This document shows positions 31,291 to 39,211 of a DNA stretch of 39,211 nucleotides, piece after piece. The stretch lies in NCBI GenBank assembly GCA_015066865.1, contig SVNQ01000015.1, forward strand, positions 1 to 39,211, read 5' to 3'. The stretch's first letter is position 1. Every line of letters starts with the position of its first letter. Origin of the DNA: Ruminococcus sp. (GTDB lineage Bacteria; Bacillota; Clostridia; Oscillospirales; Ruminococcaceae). Both the position numbers and the translations under genes were made by a program. Below the pieces are notes generated by a model that did not search any database, was not told where the DNA came from, and saw nothing but the letters and a program-made list of their open reading frames with translations.

Positions 31291-32028
31291 CTATCGGACA
31301 TCATAATAGAATCCATCCGCTGCCTCTCTGTCCTTGCCTGTGAAGATACGTTTTGTCAGCTTGCGGTTCTTGATCAGGTACCAGTCGCCAAATTCATCGA
31401 ATTTGCGGCTGGAAGTGAGGATGTAGGATTTCTTCAATGTACCGAATTTCTGTCCCCTGCTCACGCCGAGTTTGTTCAGCCTTGCGGCAAAATCCATATC
31501 CTCCAGACTGATGAGTGTTTCGTCAAAGCCGCCGATCTTCTCAAAATCCGTCTTATAACACCAGAACATACCGCCGGAAAGGGCAGCTTTGTTCTTCACC
31601 ATGATAGGAAAGAGATTGACAGCGACATACGCACCGGAAAAGAGCATTCCGATGGATATTCTGTCAAATTTTGAACGTGTACCGCCGCCGACATATTTAC
31701 CGCATTCGAGCATTTCTGCGATTTCTTTCAGCGAACCCTTTGTCATGCAGCTGTCGGCGTCGATCGTAACGATGATGTCACCTTCTGCAGCTCTGACGCC
31801 GGCATTGCGTATCATGCTGATGCACTTATCCTGATTGTCGATGACCTTTGCACCAAAGCTTTTTGCAATTTCAGCGGTTTTATCGGTACAGCGGTTGGCG
31901 ACAACGATCACCTCGACATGGCTGTCGGAAACCTCGGCTTTTGCAAGCTGTATTGCTTCCAGACATGCGCCGATGTATTGTTCCTCGTTGTGGGCGGGGA
32001 TGATGATGGAAAATGTGTGATTACTCAT
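31291..32028 (-). CDS. Family 2 glycosyltransferase
   Basis: A 245-residue GT-A fold transferase. The nucleotide-sugar binding motif SIIIPAHNEEQYIGACLEAI is at the N-terminus, the DXD-type metal motif is TIDADSCM, and the acceptor region includes ALSGGMFWCY, FDETLISLEDMDF and a basic C-terminus (IKNRKLTKRIFTGKDRE). One hydrophobic stretch (MLFSGAYVAVNLFPIMV) may touch the membrane. The start is ATG 32028, with GGAG seven bases upstream. A longer in-frame start at 32064 lacks a site. The donor and acceptor are unknown. It is an unexpected tail gene to the pyrimidine operon. Confidence 0.85.
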   Translation of the reverse strand: MSNHTFSIIIPAHNEEQYIGACLEAIQLAKAEVSDSHVEVIVVANRCTDKTAEIAKSFGAKVIDNQDKCISMIRNAGVRAAEGDIIVTIDADSCMTKGSLKEIAEMLECGKYVGGGTRSKFDRISIGMLFSGAYVAVNLFPIMVKNKAALSGGMFWCYKTDFEKIGGFDETLISLEDMDFAARLNKLGVSRGQKFGTLKKSYILTSSRKFDEFGDWYLIKNRKLTKRIFTGKDREAADGFYYDVR

Positions 32029-32077
32029 GGTTGGTCTCCTGTAAATTGAAGTTTCGATGAACACATTCGACCTTTGT

Positions 32078-32127
32078 CCGCCGCAAGGCGGTCATTGGGA
32101 GAAACATGCCAGCGGCGGCTCGCCGCT
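32078..32127 (-). repeat. Two GC-rich hairpins directly after pyrD
   Basis: The stems are CCGCC-GCAA-GGCGG (32078-32091) and AGCGGCG-GCT-CGCCGCT (32111-32127). The second overlaps the last base of the pyrD stop codon. There are no U-runs. They may mark the 3' end of the pyr messages or lower expression of the downstream glycosyltransferase gene. Confidence 0.5.
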
Positions 32128-33038
32128 TACCAAGGTTTGACCGTACCAATCACATCCCTCACAGAAGCAATCCCCTGTGCATCAAGGAAATCATTCATTT
32201 CCTCCACGATCTTGATCGGTGCATACGGATCTGTGAAGATCGCTGCGCCAACCTGTACGGCGGACGCACCTGCCATCATCAGCTCGATAGCATCCTCACC
32301 GGTGGAAACACCGCCCATGCCGATGATCGGGATGGAAACCGCATTCGCTGTCTGCCAGATCATGCGGACAGCAACCGGCAGAATTGCAGGACCTGACAGA
32401 CCGCCAACATTGTTGCGCAGGATCGGTCTGCGAGTGCGCACATCAATTCTCATGCCAAGCAGCGTATTGATCATGGAGAGGGCATCCGCACCTGCGGATT
32501 CCACTGCCTTTGCGATTTCCACAATGCTTGTCACATTCGGGGAAAGCTTTACTACCAGAGGCTTGGATGTTGCCTTGCGCACTGCTGCGGTAACTGCTTC
32601 TGCACTTGTGCAGGAGGTACCAAATGCTGCACCGCCCTGCTTGACATTCGGGCAGGAAATATTCAGCTCGATCATATGCACATCGGTCTTGTCAAGCTTT
32701 GCTGCAACCCCTGCGCATTCCTCCGGGGTTGAACCTGCGATATTCGCAAGAATCACCGTATCCTTGGTCAGCAGGTTCGGGAGTTCCTTTTCAATGAAGG
32801 TGTCAATGCCGGGGTTCTGAAGTCCCACGGAATTGAGCATACCTGCCGGTGTTTCGGCAATTCTGGGGGAGAGATTTCCCGTGCGCAGTGTGCCTGTTGT
32901 ACCCTTAGTCGCAATGCCGCCGAGCTTAGAAAGCGGATAAAATTCCTCGTATTCTCTGCCGTAGCCAAATACGCCGGATGCCGGAATGATGGGGTTTTTA
33001 AATTCCACCCCTGCAACTTTTACAGACAGATCAGCCAT
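32127..33038 (-). CDS. pyrD: Dihydroorotate dehydrogenase B (NAD+), catalytic subunit
   Basis: A 303-residue FMN enzyme oxidising dihydroorotate to orotate in pyrimidine synthesis. It has the class 1 opening FKNPIIPASGVFGYG, PRIAETPAGMLNSVGLQNPG and the class 1B active-site cysteine in ELNISCPNVKQGG. The FMN-binding VVKLSPNV and PIIGMGGVSTGEDA, GASAVQVGAA follow. The start is ATG 33038, overlapping the pyrK stop by one base (TAATG), with GAGGAGG ten bases upstream; a TTG two codons earlier is less likely. It works as a heterotetramer with PyrK, which passes electrons to NAD+. Confidence 0.96.
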   Translation of the reverse strand: MADLSVKVAGVEFKNPIIPASGVFGYGREYEEFYPLSKLGGIATKGTTGTLRTGNLSPRIAETPAGMLNSVGLQNPGIDTFIEKELPNLLTKDTVILANIAGSTPEECAGVAAKLDKTDVHMIELNISCPNVKQGGAAFGTSCTSAEAVTAAVRKATSKPLVVKLSPNVTSIVEIAKAVESAGADALSMINTLLGMRIDVRTRRPILRNNVGGLSGPAILPVAVRMIWQTANAVSIPIIGMGGVSTGEDAIELMMAGASAVQVGAAIFTDPYAPIKIVEEMNDFLDAQGIASVRDVIGTVKPW

Positions 33039-33811
33039 TACCAAACAACCTCCTCAGCATTGAATACGGGACCATTCTTGCACACATGCAGGAAATATTC
33101 CTCGTCATTTCTCTTAACCTTGCAAGCGCATCCAAGGCATGCGCCAACGCCGCAAGCCATGCGCTCCTCAAGTGATACCTCACACAGAGGAACATTGTTT
33201 GCCTTTGCAAGTGCGGCAATGCCCTTCAGCATCGGCATCGGGCCGCATGCATAGATGGCATCCACGCCGCCTGCTTTCAGGACGTCCTCCAGCGGCTGTG
33301 TAACAAAGCCATGCACACCCATTGTGCCGTCATCGGTGCAGAGGATGGTTTCCGCACCTGTTTTCTTGAAATCCTCCTGCAGAATCACGGCATTTGCACT
33401 GCGGAAGCCCGTGATGACTGTTGCCTTTTCACCGTAGATCTGCGCAAGGGGAAGCATGGGGGGCGTACCGATGCCGCCGCCGATGAGGATCACTTTCTTT
33501 GCATCGGGATTCACGGTAAATCCGTGACCGAGAGGTGCGAGCATGTCGATCATATCGCCCTTATTGAGTGCTGCGATTTCTGCTGTGCCCTTGCCGCGCA
33601 CTTCAAACACGATGCGCAGCGTACCCTCCACCTTGTCGATCTCACAAATGGAGATCGGACGGCGCAGGGTGAAGCTTCCGATACGGATATGCACAAACTG
33701 ACCCGGCTGTGCGGCTTCTGCCACTTCGGGGCAGAGAATGACAAAGCTGTACATTTCCTTCGCAAGGGTCTTTTTGTCGATAATGGGATACTGTCCCTGT
33801 GTGTATTTCAT
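33038..33811 (-). CDS. pyrK: Dihydroorotate dehydrogenase B electron-transfer subunit
   Basis: A 257-residue FAD and [2Fe-2S] protein that carries electrons from PyrD to NAD+. The ferredoxin-reductase-like FAD domain shows PGQFVHIRIGSFTLRRPISI and KGTAEIAAL; the NAD domain shows LIGGGIGTPPMLPLA. The cluster ligands are near the C-terminus: ACGVGACLGCACKV plus HVCKNGPVF. ATG 33811 is chosen for GGAGG five bases upstream; in-frame ATGs at 33823 and 33835 have no site. It lies 13 bases after the stop of the LRR gene. Confidence 0.95.
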   Translation of the reverse strand: MKYTQGQYPIIDKKTLAKEMYSFVILCPEVAEAAQPGQFVHIRIGSFTLRRPISICEIDKVEGTLRIVFEVRGKGTAEIAALNKGDMIDMLAPLGHGFTVNPDAKKVILIGGGIGTPPMLPLAQIYGEKATVITGFRSANAVILQEDFKKTGAETILCTDDGTMGVHGFVTQPLEDVLKAGGVDAIYACGPMPMLKGIAALAKANNVPLCEVSLEERMACGVGACLGCACKVKRNDEEYFLHVCKNGPVFNAEEVVW

Positions 33812-33824
33812 AATTTCCTCCATA

Positions 33825-35351
33825 CTATCGCCCAAAACATCTTTTCAAAAATATTTGAAACGCATCTTTTAATGTATATTCCTGTCTCTTATTACATTTA
33901 ACACATTTTTTTGAAAACACATTTAATACACCACCACAATAGGTGCATTTAAAGTTATACATTCTTATCTCTTTTAATTGAAGAGCCGGAAACTTATTGA
34001 TTTGACTACTTATTCTTGGATACTCTACATTTATTAAAAGGGGACAATTTTCAAAAGCATGTGTTTCAATCATTGTATGAAAATTAGGAATCACAATCGA
34101 AGTTAAACTAGTGCATCCAACGAATGCAGAGTTCTTAATCACTTTAACACCATCAGGAATTGTAATAGAAGCCAAACTTGAGCACCCAGCGAATGCAGAG
34201 TTATTAATTACTTCAACACCATCAGGAATTGTAATAGAAGTCAAACTTGAGCACCCAGCGAATGCAGAGTTATTAATTACTTTAACATTCCTAGGAATTG
34301 TGATAGAAGTCAAATTTCTACAACATTCAAACGCTGAATTTCCAATTTCCGTTACACTCTCTGGAATCTTTATTGTTTTTATATTAGAACAATTCTTAAA
34401 AAAAGCGTCATAAATTTCTGTGATACCATCTGATATAGTAATCGAAAACAAATTATTACAGTTTTTAAAAATACTTTTCCAATTTCCTTTCAACATTGTA
34501 GGAGTTATATTAATTGAATTCAAACTATCGCAGTTAGCAAAAACATCATTTCCAATTTCGGCTACAGTATCTGGAATAGTAATTGATAGCAAGTTTTTAC
34601 AATCCGCAAAGGCCATATCTCCAATTAAAGAAACCTTATTAGGAATGTTCACCGATATCAAACTGGTACAGCCTCTAAAAGCTCCTTCCGCTATTTTTTC
34701 AATCGTTTCTGGTAGTTTCACCGATGTTAGACTAGTACAACCATTAAATGTGTTCTTGGAAATAATTGTTACACCATCTGGAATAACAATTGAAGCCAGA
34801 CTTGTACACCCCCTAAATACACCCAAAAAACTTTTTGGAGATGAAAAGCCTGATGCTTCCAAATCACAATACCCAATCGTCCGTACGCTTTTTGGAATGT
34901 TGATTGAAGACAAGCTTGTACAACCTAAGAAAGCACCATAGTCTATCTTTGTAATACTATCTGGAATGGATATTGAAGTTAAACTAATACAACCACTAAA
35001 TGCCTCTACTCCAATTTCTTTTACAGTGTTTGGAATAGAAACAGAAACAAGACCTAGACATCCTGCAAAAGCAGCCCCAATATGTGTCACCGTATTCGGT
35101 ATTTCCACATGAGTTGCTGCACCGTTATATTTCACCAATACACCACCACGGATGACAAAATCTGCAGTGTTATCGCCATATACATTCACTACATCCGCAC
35201 GTATAGTATTGTAATTTGTTGTATTATAATTATTAATTGCCTTTTCTACAACAAACGGTGAATCACAATGCGTGCAGATCCACGCATCTTTTGTATTATC
35301 AACCTCCAGATTACCACCACAGTTCGTGCATTTGGCATTAACAAATGGCAT
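33825..35351 (-). CDS. Zinc-ribbon protein with BspA-type leucine-rich repeats, inserted in the pyrimidine operon
   Basis: A 508-residue protein with a zinc ribbon at the N-terminus (CTNCGG and CTHCDSPF) and another CxxC pair set at the C-terminus (CTYCGG, CVKC). Between them are about 15 repeats of 23 residues with the pattern SITIPDGVxxIGNSAFxGCxSLT, the Treponema/BspA LRR_5 type. There is no signal peptide or anchor, so it is probably cytosolic and may bind a protein partner. Its DNA is visibly more AT-rich than carB or pyrK. Start ATG 35351 (GAAGGA six bases upstream) is preferred over 35357. It lies between carB (29 bases) and pyrK (13 bases). No pyrimidine role is known. Confidence 0.85.
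   Translation of the reverse strand: MPFVNAKCTNCGGNLEVDNTKDAWICTHCDSPFVVEKAINNYNTTNYNTIRADVVNVYGDNTADFVIRGGVLVKYNGAATHVEIPNTVTHIGAAFAGCLGLVSVSIPNTVKEIGVEAFSGCISLTSISIPDSITKIDYGAFLGCTSLSSINIPKSVRTIGYCDLEASGFSSPKSFLGVFRGCTSLASIVIPDGVTIISKNTFNGCTSLTSVKLPETIEKIAEGAFRGCTSLISVNIPNKVSLIGDMAFADCKNLLSITIPDTVAEIGNDVFANCDSLNSINITPTMLKGNWKSIFKNCNNLFSITISDGITEIYDAFFKNCSNIKTIKIPESVTEIGNSAFECCRNLTSITIPRNVKVINNSAFAGCSSLTSITIPDGVEVINNSAFAGCSSLASITIPDGVKVIKNSAFVGCTSLTSIVIPNFHTMIETHAFENCPLLINVEYPRISSQINKFPALQLKEIRMYNFKCTYCGGVLNVFSKKCVKCNKRQEYTLKDAFQIFLKRCFGR
34111..34317 (-). repeat. 69-bp tandem repeats inside the LRR gene
   Basis: Three consecutive units, encoding LRRs 12-14, are nearly identical at the DNA level. 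For example GAGCACCCAGCGAATGCAGA recurs exactly 69 bases apart (34180 and 34249). This indicates recent internal duplication and a likely site of repeat-number variation. Confidence 0.8.
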
Positions 35352-35380
35352 ACACATTCCTTCTTTCTTGTCACTATTTA

Positions 35381-38300
35381 TCAGATTTTCGTAATGTCCA
35401 CAAGTTCCACATCATCCATGCTGCGCTCAGAGAGGAGTACGTTTGCCAGTGCATCCGCCGTGTCGATGGCGGTCAGGCTGCAAATAGAGCGTTCCACGGA
35501 TTTGCGGCGCATCCTTACGCTGTCACGGGCGGGCATTCTGCCCTTTGCGGAAGTAGAGATCATGTAGTGGATCTTGCCGCTTTCCAGAAGGTCGATGGTA
35601 TTCGGAGATTCCTCGGAGATCTTACGGATCATGTTTGTTGCGATCATGTTGCGGTTCAGATAGCTTGCCGTACCGCTTGTTGCATACAGCTCAAAGCCCA
35701 TCTGCGAGAATTTGTCCGCAATACGCACGATTTCACGCTTGTCACTGTCACGCACGGAAATAAGCAGACCGCCCTCACGCTTGAGATCATACCCTGCCGC
35801 AACCAGTCCCTTGAGCAAGGCATCCTCAAAGGTTCTGCCGATGCCAAGGCACTCGCCTGTGGACTTCATTTCGGGACCGAGCATGGTATCCACATCCTGC
35901 AGCTTCTCAAAGCTGAACACGGGAACCTTGACTGCCACATAATCACCCTCCGGATAGAGCCCGCTTTCATAACCAAGCTCCTTCAGGGAAGAACCAAGCA
36001 TGATCTTGGTTGCAATGTCCACCATCGGGATGCCTGTTACCTTGCTGATATAGGGCACAGTTCTGGAGGAACGGGGATTTACTTCAATGACATACACTTC
36101 ATCCTTGTACACAACGTACTGGATATTCACAAGTCCGATGACATTCAGTGCAAGGGACAGGCGGCGTGTGTATTCGATGATGGTTTCACGGATTTTCTTT
36201 GAAAGATTCTGCGCAGGGTACACGGAAATGGAGTCGCCGGAATGCACACCTGCACGCTCAACATGCTCCATAATTCCGGGAATCAGGAAATCTTTGCCGT
36301 CGCAGATCGCATCCACTTCTACCTCCGTACCCATCATATACTTGTCGATGAGAACGGGATTTTCGATCATGGTGGAGGTGATGATGCCCATGTATTCTAC
36401 AACATCCTGTTCGGAATGCGCAATGATCATATTCTGACCGCCCAGTACATAGGACGGACGCAGCAGCACGGGATAACCAAGCTTTTCGGCAACTACCACG
36501 GCTTCCTCCGTTGTCATGACGGTAAAGCCCTCGGGTCTTGGGATGCCGCACTGTTCGAGCAGCTCGTCAAAGCGCTCTCTGTCCTCGGCAGCGTCGATAT
36601 TATCCGCAGAGGTACCGAGGATATTCACGCCCATATCCGCAAGATGCCGTGTCAGCTTGATTGCAGTCTGTCCGCCAAACTGTACCACAACGCCGTCGGG
36701 CTTTTCGGTAGCGATGATGGATTCCACATCCTCACGAGTCAGCGGATCGAAATAGAGTCTGTCGCCCGTATCGAAATCGGTGGAAACGGTTTCGGGATTG
36801 TTATTGCAGATGATCGCTTCGCAGCCCATTTCCTTGAGCGTCCACACGCAATGCACGGAGCAGTAGTCAAACTCGATACCCTGTCCGATACGGATGGGGC
36901 CGGAGCCGAATACGATGATTTTCTTTTTGCCCGTGTCGGTTCTTTCAATGAACTGTGCAGCCTCATTTTCTTCATCGAAGGTGGAATAGAAATAGGGTGT
37001 TTCCGCCTTGAATTCGCCTGCGCAGGTGTCAACCATTTTATAAACAGCACGCAGATGCAGGGGGCATTTCTGACCGGACATGCGTTCGATGGTGCTGTCA
37101 AGATAGCCGTACTGCTTGGCAATGCGGTATTTATCTTCCGTGAGTTCATCCTCGGCAAGCCACTGCTCCAGCTCTACGAGGTTGAGGAGCTTATCGAGGA
37201 ACCATTCGTCGATCATGGTGATCTCATGCAGCTCCTGCACGCTCACGCCACGTTTGAGCGCTTCAAACAGCTGGAATGCACGCTCATCCTCAATGCTGTT
37301 TCTGAGGCGTTCCATGATTTCCTCCGTGGACATCTCGATGTATTTTTTCATGTTCATCGAATCCACGCCAAGCTCTGTGGAACGAACCGCTTTCATGATC
37401 GCCTGCTCAAAGCTGGTACCAATTGCCATCACTTCGCCGGTTGCCTTCATCTGGGTGCCGAGATTTCTCTTTGCATAAACAAATTTATCGAACGCCCATT
37501 TCGGGAACTTGATGACCACATAGTCAATGGACGGCTCAAAGCAGGCATAGGTCTTGCCCGTTACCTGATTGAGGATCTCGTCAAGGCTGTAGCCAATGGC
37601 AATTTTGGTTGCGACCTTTGCGATCGGATAGCCCGTTGCCTTGGACGCAAGTGCGGAAGAACGGGAAACTCTGGGGTTTACCTCGATTACCGCATATTCC
37701 ATGCTCTCGGGATGCAGCGCAAACTGACAGTTGCAGCCGCCCTCAACCTTCAGCTCGGACACAATATTCAGCGAGGCACTGCGGAGCATCTGGTATTCAC
37801 GGTTGGTGAGCGTCACCGCAGGTGCAATAACAATACTGTCGCCCGTATGTACGCCAACAGGGTCAAAGTTTTCCATGGAGCAGACGGTGATCACATTGCC
37901 CTTGCTGTCACGGATCACTTCAAATTCGATTTCCTTCCAGCCGCTGATGCACTTTTCTATCAGTACCTGTGTAATGGGGGAAAGTCGCAGGCCGTTTGTG
38001 GAAATATCCCGCAGTTCTTCCTCATTATAAGCAATACCGCCGCCTGTTCCGCCGAGCGTGAACGCAGGACGTACAATGACGGGATAGTCAATTTCCTGTG
38101 CGAATGCCACTGCATCCTCTACGGTTTCTACGACCTTTGAGGGAATGCAAGGTTCGCCGATCTTTTCCATGGTATCTTTGAATGCCTGACGATCCTCTGC
38201 CTTATGAATGGTTTCGGGATTCGCACCCAAAAGCTTTACATTATGCGCATCCAGAAAACCTTCCTTGGCAAGCTGCATGGAAAGCGTCAGACCAGTCTGT

Positions 38301-38575
38301 CCGCCGAGGGTGGACAACACGCTGTCGGGCTTTTCGATTTCAATGACACGCTTGACTACATCGAGCGTCAGCGGCTCGATATAGATCTTGTCCGCCATTG
38401 CTTTATCGGTCATGATGGTTGCAGGGTTGGAGTTGATGAGTACGACCTCCAGTCCCTCCTGCTTGAGCGCACGGCAAGCCTGTGTACCGGCATAGTCAAA
38501 TTCGGCTGCCTGTCCGATGACGATGGGACCGGAACCGATGACAAGTACTTTTTTTATATCATTTCGCAAAGCCAT
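35381..38575 (-). CDS. carB: Carbamoyl-phosphate synthase large subunit
   Basis: A 1064-residue enzyme making carbamoyl phosphate from bicarbonate, ammonia and two ATP, for pyrimidines and arginine. The two ATP-grasp halves are complete: LVIGSGPIVIGQAAEFDYAG, then IRPAFTLGGTGGGIAYN-type motif, and VFGSGPIRIGQGIEFDYC in the second half with LLRPSYVLGGQNM. An oligomerisation domain separates the halves, and an MGS-type allosteric domain closes the protein (LLISVRDSDKREIV, SVRMRRKSVERSICSLTAID). The length is normal. The start directly abuts the carA stop (TAA then ATG), with AGGAGG inside carA. Its partner CarA looks glutaminase-dead, so ammonia is probably the real nitrogen donor. Confidence 0.97.
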   Translation of the reverse strand: MALRNDIKKVLVIGSGPIVIGQAAEFDYAGTQACRALKQEGLEVVLINSNPATIMTDKAMADKIYIEPLTLDVVKRVIEIEKPDSVLSTLGGQTGLTLSMQLAKEGFLDAHNVKLLGANPETIHKAEDRQAFKDTMEKIGEPCIPSKVVETVEDAVAFAQEIDYPVIVRPAFTLGGTGGGIAYNEEELRDISTNGLRLSPITQVLIEKCISGWKEIEFEVIRDSKGNVITVCSMENFDPVGVHTGDSIVIAPAVTLTNREYQMLRSASLNIVSELKVEGGCNCQFALHPESMEYAVIEVNPRVSRSSALASKATGYPIAKVATKIAIGYSLDEILNQVTGKTYACFEPSIDYVVIKFPKWAFDKFVYAKRNLGTQMKATGEVMAIGTSFEQAIMKAVRSTELGVDSMNMKKYIEMSTEEIMERLRNSIEDERAFQLFEALKRGVSVQELHEITMIDEWFLDKLLNLVELEQWLAEDELTEDKYRIAKQYGYLDSTIERMSGQKCPLHLRAVYKMVDTCAGEFKAETPYFYSTFDEENEAAQFIERTDTGKKKIIVFGSGPIRIGQGIEFDYCSVHCVWTLKEMGCEAIICNNNPETVSTDFDTGDRLYFDPLTREDVESIIATEKPDGVVVQFGGQTAIKLTRHLADMGVNILGTSADNIDAAEDRERFDELLEQCGIPRPEGFTVMTTEEAVVVAEKLGYPVLLRPSYVLGGQNMIIAHSEQDVVEYMGIITSTMIENPVLIDKYMMGTEVEVDAICDGKDFLIPGIMEHVERAGVHSGDSISVYPAQNLSKKIRETIIEYTRRLSLALNVIGLVNIQYVVYKDEVYVIEVNPRSSRTVPYISKVTGIPMVDIATKIMLGSSLKELGYESGLYPEGDYVAVKVPVFSFEKLQDVDTMLGPEMKSTGECLGIGRTFEDALLKGLVAAGYDLKREGGLLISVRDSDKREIVRIADKFSQMGFELYATSGTASYLNRNMIATNMIRKISEESPNTIDLLESGKIHYMISTSAKGRMPARDSVRMRRKSVERSICSLTAIDTADALANVLLSERSMDDVELVDITKI

Positions 38576-39211
38576 TTATTCCGCCTCCTTCTGCATTCTT
38601 TCCACAAATTCATCGAACAGATAGTCAGTGTCCATGGGATTTCCGTTTGCTCTGGGGTGGAACTGTACGCCGAACGCATTCGCATTTGTGTAACGCACAC
38701 CCTCACAGGTTTTGTCATTGGCATTCACATGGGAAATCTCGCCCACTTGTGCAGTAATGCTGTCTGTCAAAACAGCATATCCATGATTCTGCTCAGTTAC
38801 ATAGGTTCTGCCGCTTGCAAGGTCAATGACGGGCTGGTTTACACCTCTGTGACCATATTTCAGTTTTTCCGTCTTTGCACCCATTGCCAACGCCAGAAGC
38901 TGATGACCAAGACTGATGCCGAACATGGGGATATTGTGTTCCGCAAGCTTGCGGATATTTGCGATGATCTCCGTATTCTCCGCAGGATTCCCCGGTCCGT
39001 TGGACAATACCACGCCGTCGGGACGCAGTGCCAGCACTTCATCGGCACCGGTGAATGCCGGAACGATCGTAACCTCACATCCACGCTTTGTCAGATGCTC
39101 ACAGATGTATTTCCTGCAGCCGAAATCATAGAGAACCACACGGAATTTTGTTTCGCTCTCACTGCAAGTCTGCATCTGCTTACAAGTCACGTTTTCTACG
39201 GTCTTTGTAAT
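38576..39211 (-). CDS. carA: Carbamoyl-phosphate synthase small subunit, C-terminal part, with altered catalytic triad (cut by window edge)
   Basis: The last 211 residues of the amidotransferase subunit; the reading frame is open to the window edge (ITKTVENVTC is the typical pre-glutaminase stretch), so an internal GTG at 39190 is not the start. The class I glutaminase fold is intact: VVLYDFGCRKYI, LSNGPGNPAENT, FGISLGHQLLALAMG, YGHRGVNQPV, EQNHGYAV and FGVQFHP. But the nucleophile elbow FGICLGHQ reads FGISLGHQ (Ser codon AGT at 38914-38912). The HPE motif reads HPR (Arg codon AGA at 38653-38651); His is kept. This predicts loss of glutamine hydrolysis, with the subunit kept for structure or regulation. 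Confidence 0.93.
   Translation of the reverse strand: MTKTVENVTCKQMQTCSESETKFRVVLYDFGCRKYICEHLTKRGCEVTIVPAFTGADEVLALRPDGVVLSNGPGNPAENTEIIANIRKLAEHNIPMFGISLGHQLLALAMGAKTEKLKYGHRGVNQPVIDLASGRTYVTEQNHGYAVLTDSITAQVGEISHVNANDKTCEGVRYTNANAFGVQFHPRANGNPMDTDYLFDEFVERMQKEAE

Noticed and set aside
34111..34317. Regular DNA repeats that could suggest a CRISPR array
   Set aside because: The 69-base period is in frame with 23-residue LRR units; there are no unique spacers between identical short repeats.
36242..38140. A 632-codon plus-strand open frame
   Set aside because: It is the antisense shadow of carB, whose two ATP-grasp halves are complete on the other strand.
38576..39190. A complete 204-residue CarA starting at GTG 39190
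   Set aside because: The frame stays open to the window edge with typical CarA sequence, so the gene is cut by the edge rather than naturally short.

Overview
The window looks like a chromosome segment of an anaerobic, fibre-degrading Ruminococcus-type firmicute (Oscillospiraceae). The support is a secreted pectinase ending in a two-repeat dockerin (a cellulosome docking module), GlgC/GlgD paired in a glycogen operon, SpoIIE, class 1B dihydroorotate dehydrogenase (PyrK/PyrD), two rubrerythrins, and strong AGGAGG ribosome sites with TTGACA-17-TATAAT promoters. Genus assignment is an inference from gene content; there is no rRNA or tRNA gene here.

Layout. 1-2454 (minus): cardiolipin synthase (cut by the left edge), a small HTH regulator and a GNAT acetyltransferase. 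2524-6270 (minus): a 1248-residue PL1 - CBM77-like - PL9 - dockerin pectate lyase. 6564-9211: an oxidative-stress block with a PerR/Fur regulator behind a palindromic operator, a reverse rubrerythrin, a classical rubrerythrin (convergent) and a Crp/Fnr-family regulator. 9302-16173 (plus): a LysR regulator followed by a compact six-gene operon: AKR7-type aldehyde reductase, AepY-like ThDP decarboxylase, U32-like TIM barrel, CitE-like C-C lyase, and beta then alpha subunits of a class I fumarase/tartrate dehydratase. I know of no pathway with this combination and consider it the best candidate for an undescribed system. 16190-16594: an orphan hypothetical gene. 16655-22529 (minus): glgB-glgC-glgD-glgA for glycogen synthesis. 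22729-25126 (minus): spoIIE behind a promoter with 21-bp spacing like Spo0A-controlled promoters. 25217-30386 (minus): trmL, degV, two flavoproteins and rsmA, most of them tightly packed. 30516: a 57-residue small protein (plus). 30782-39211 (minus): carA (cut by the right edge), carB, a zinc-ribbon/BspA leucine-rich-repeat gene, pyrK, pyrD, a GT2 glycosyltransferase and ruvX.

Two other points stand out. The CarA glutaminase domain has Ser in place of the catalytic Cys and Arg in place of the catalytic Glu, while CarB looks intact; this predicts an ammonia-dependent carbamoyl-phosphate synthetase. An AT-rich LRR gene sits cleanly between carB and pyrK in an otherwise ordinary pyrimidine operon.

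All calls come from reading motifs and DNA by eye; no database search was run. Where a start differs from the longest possible reading frame, the ribosome-binding site was used to choose it.
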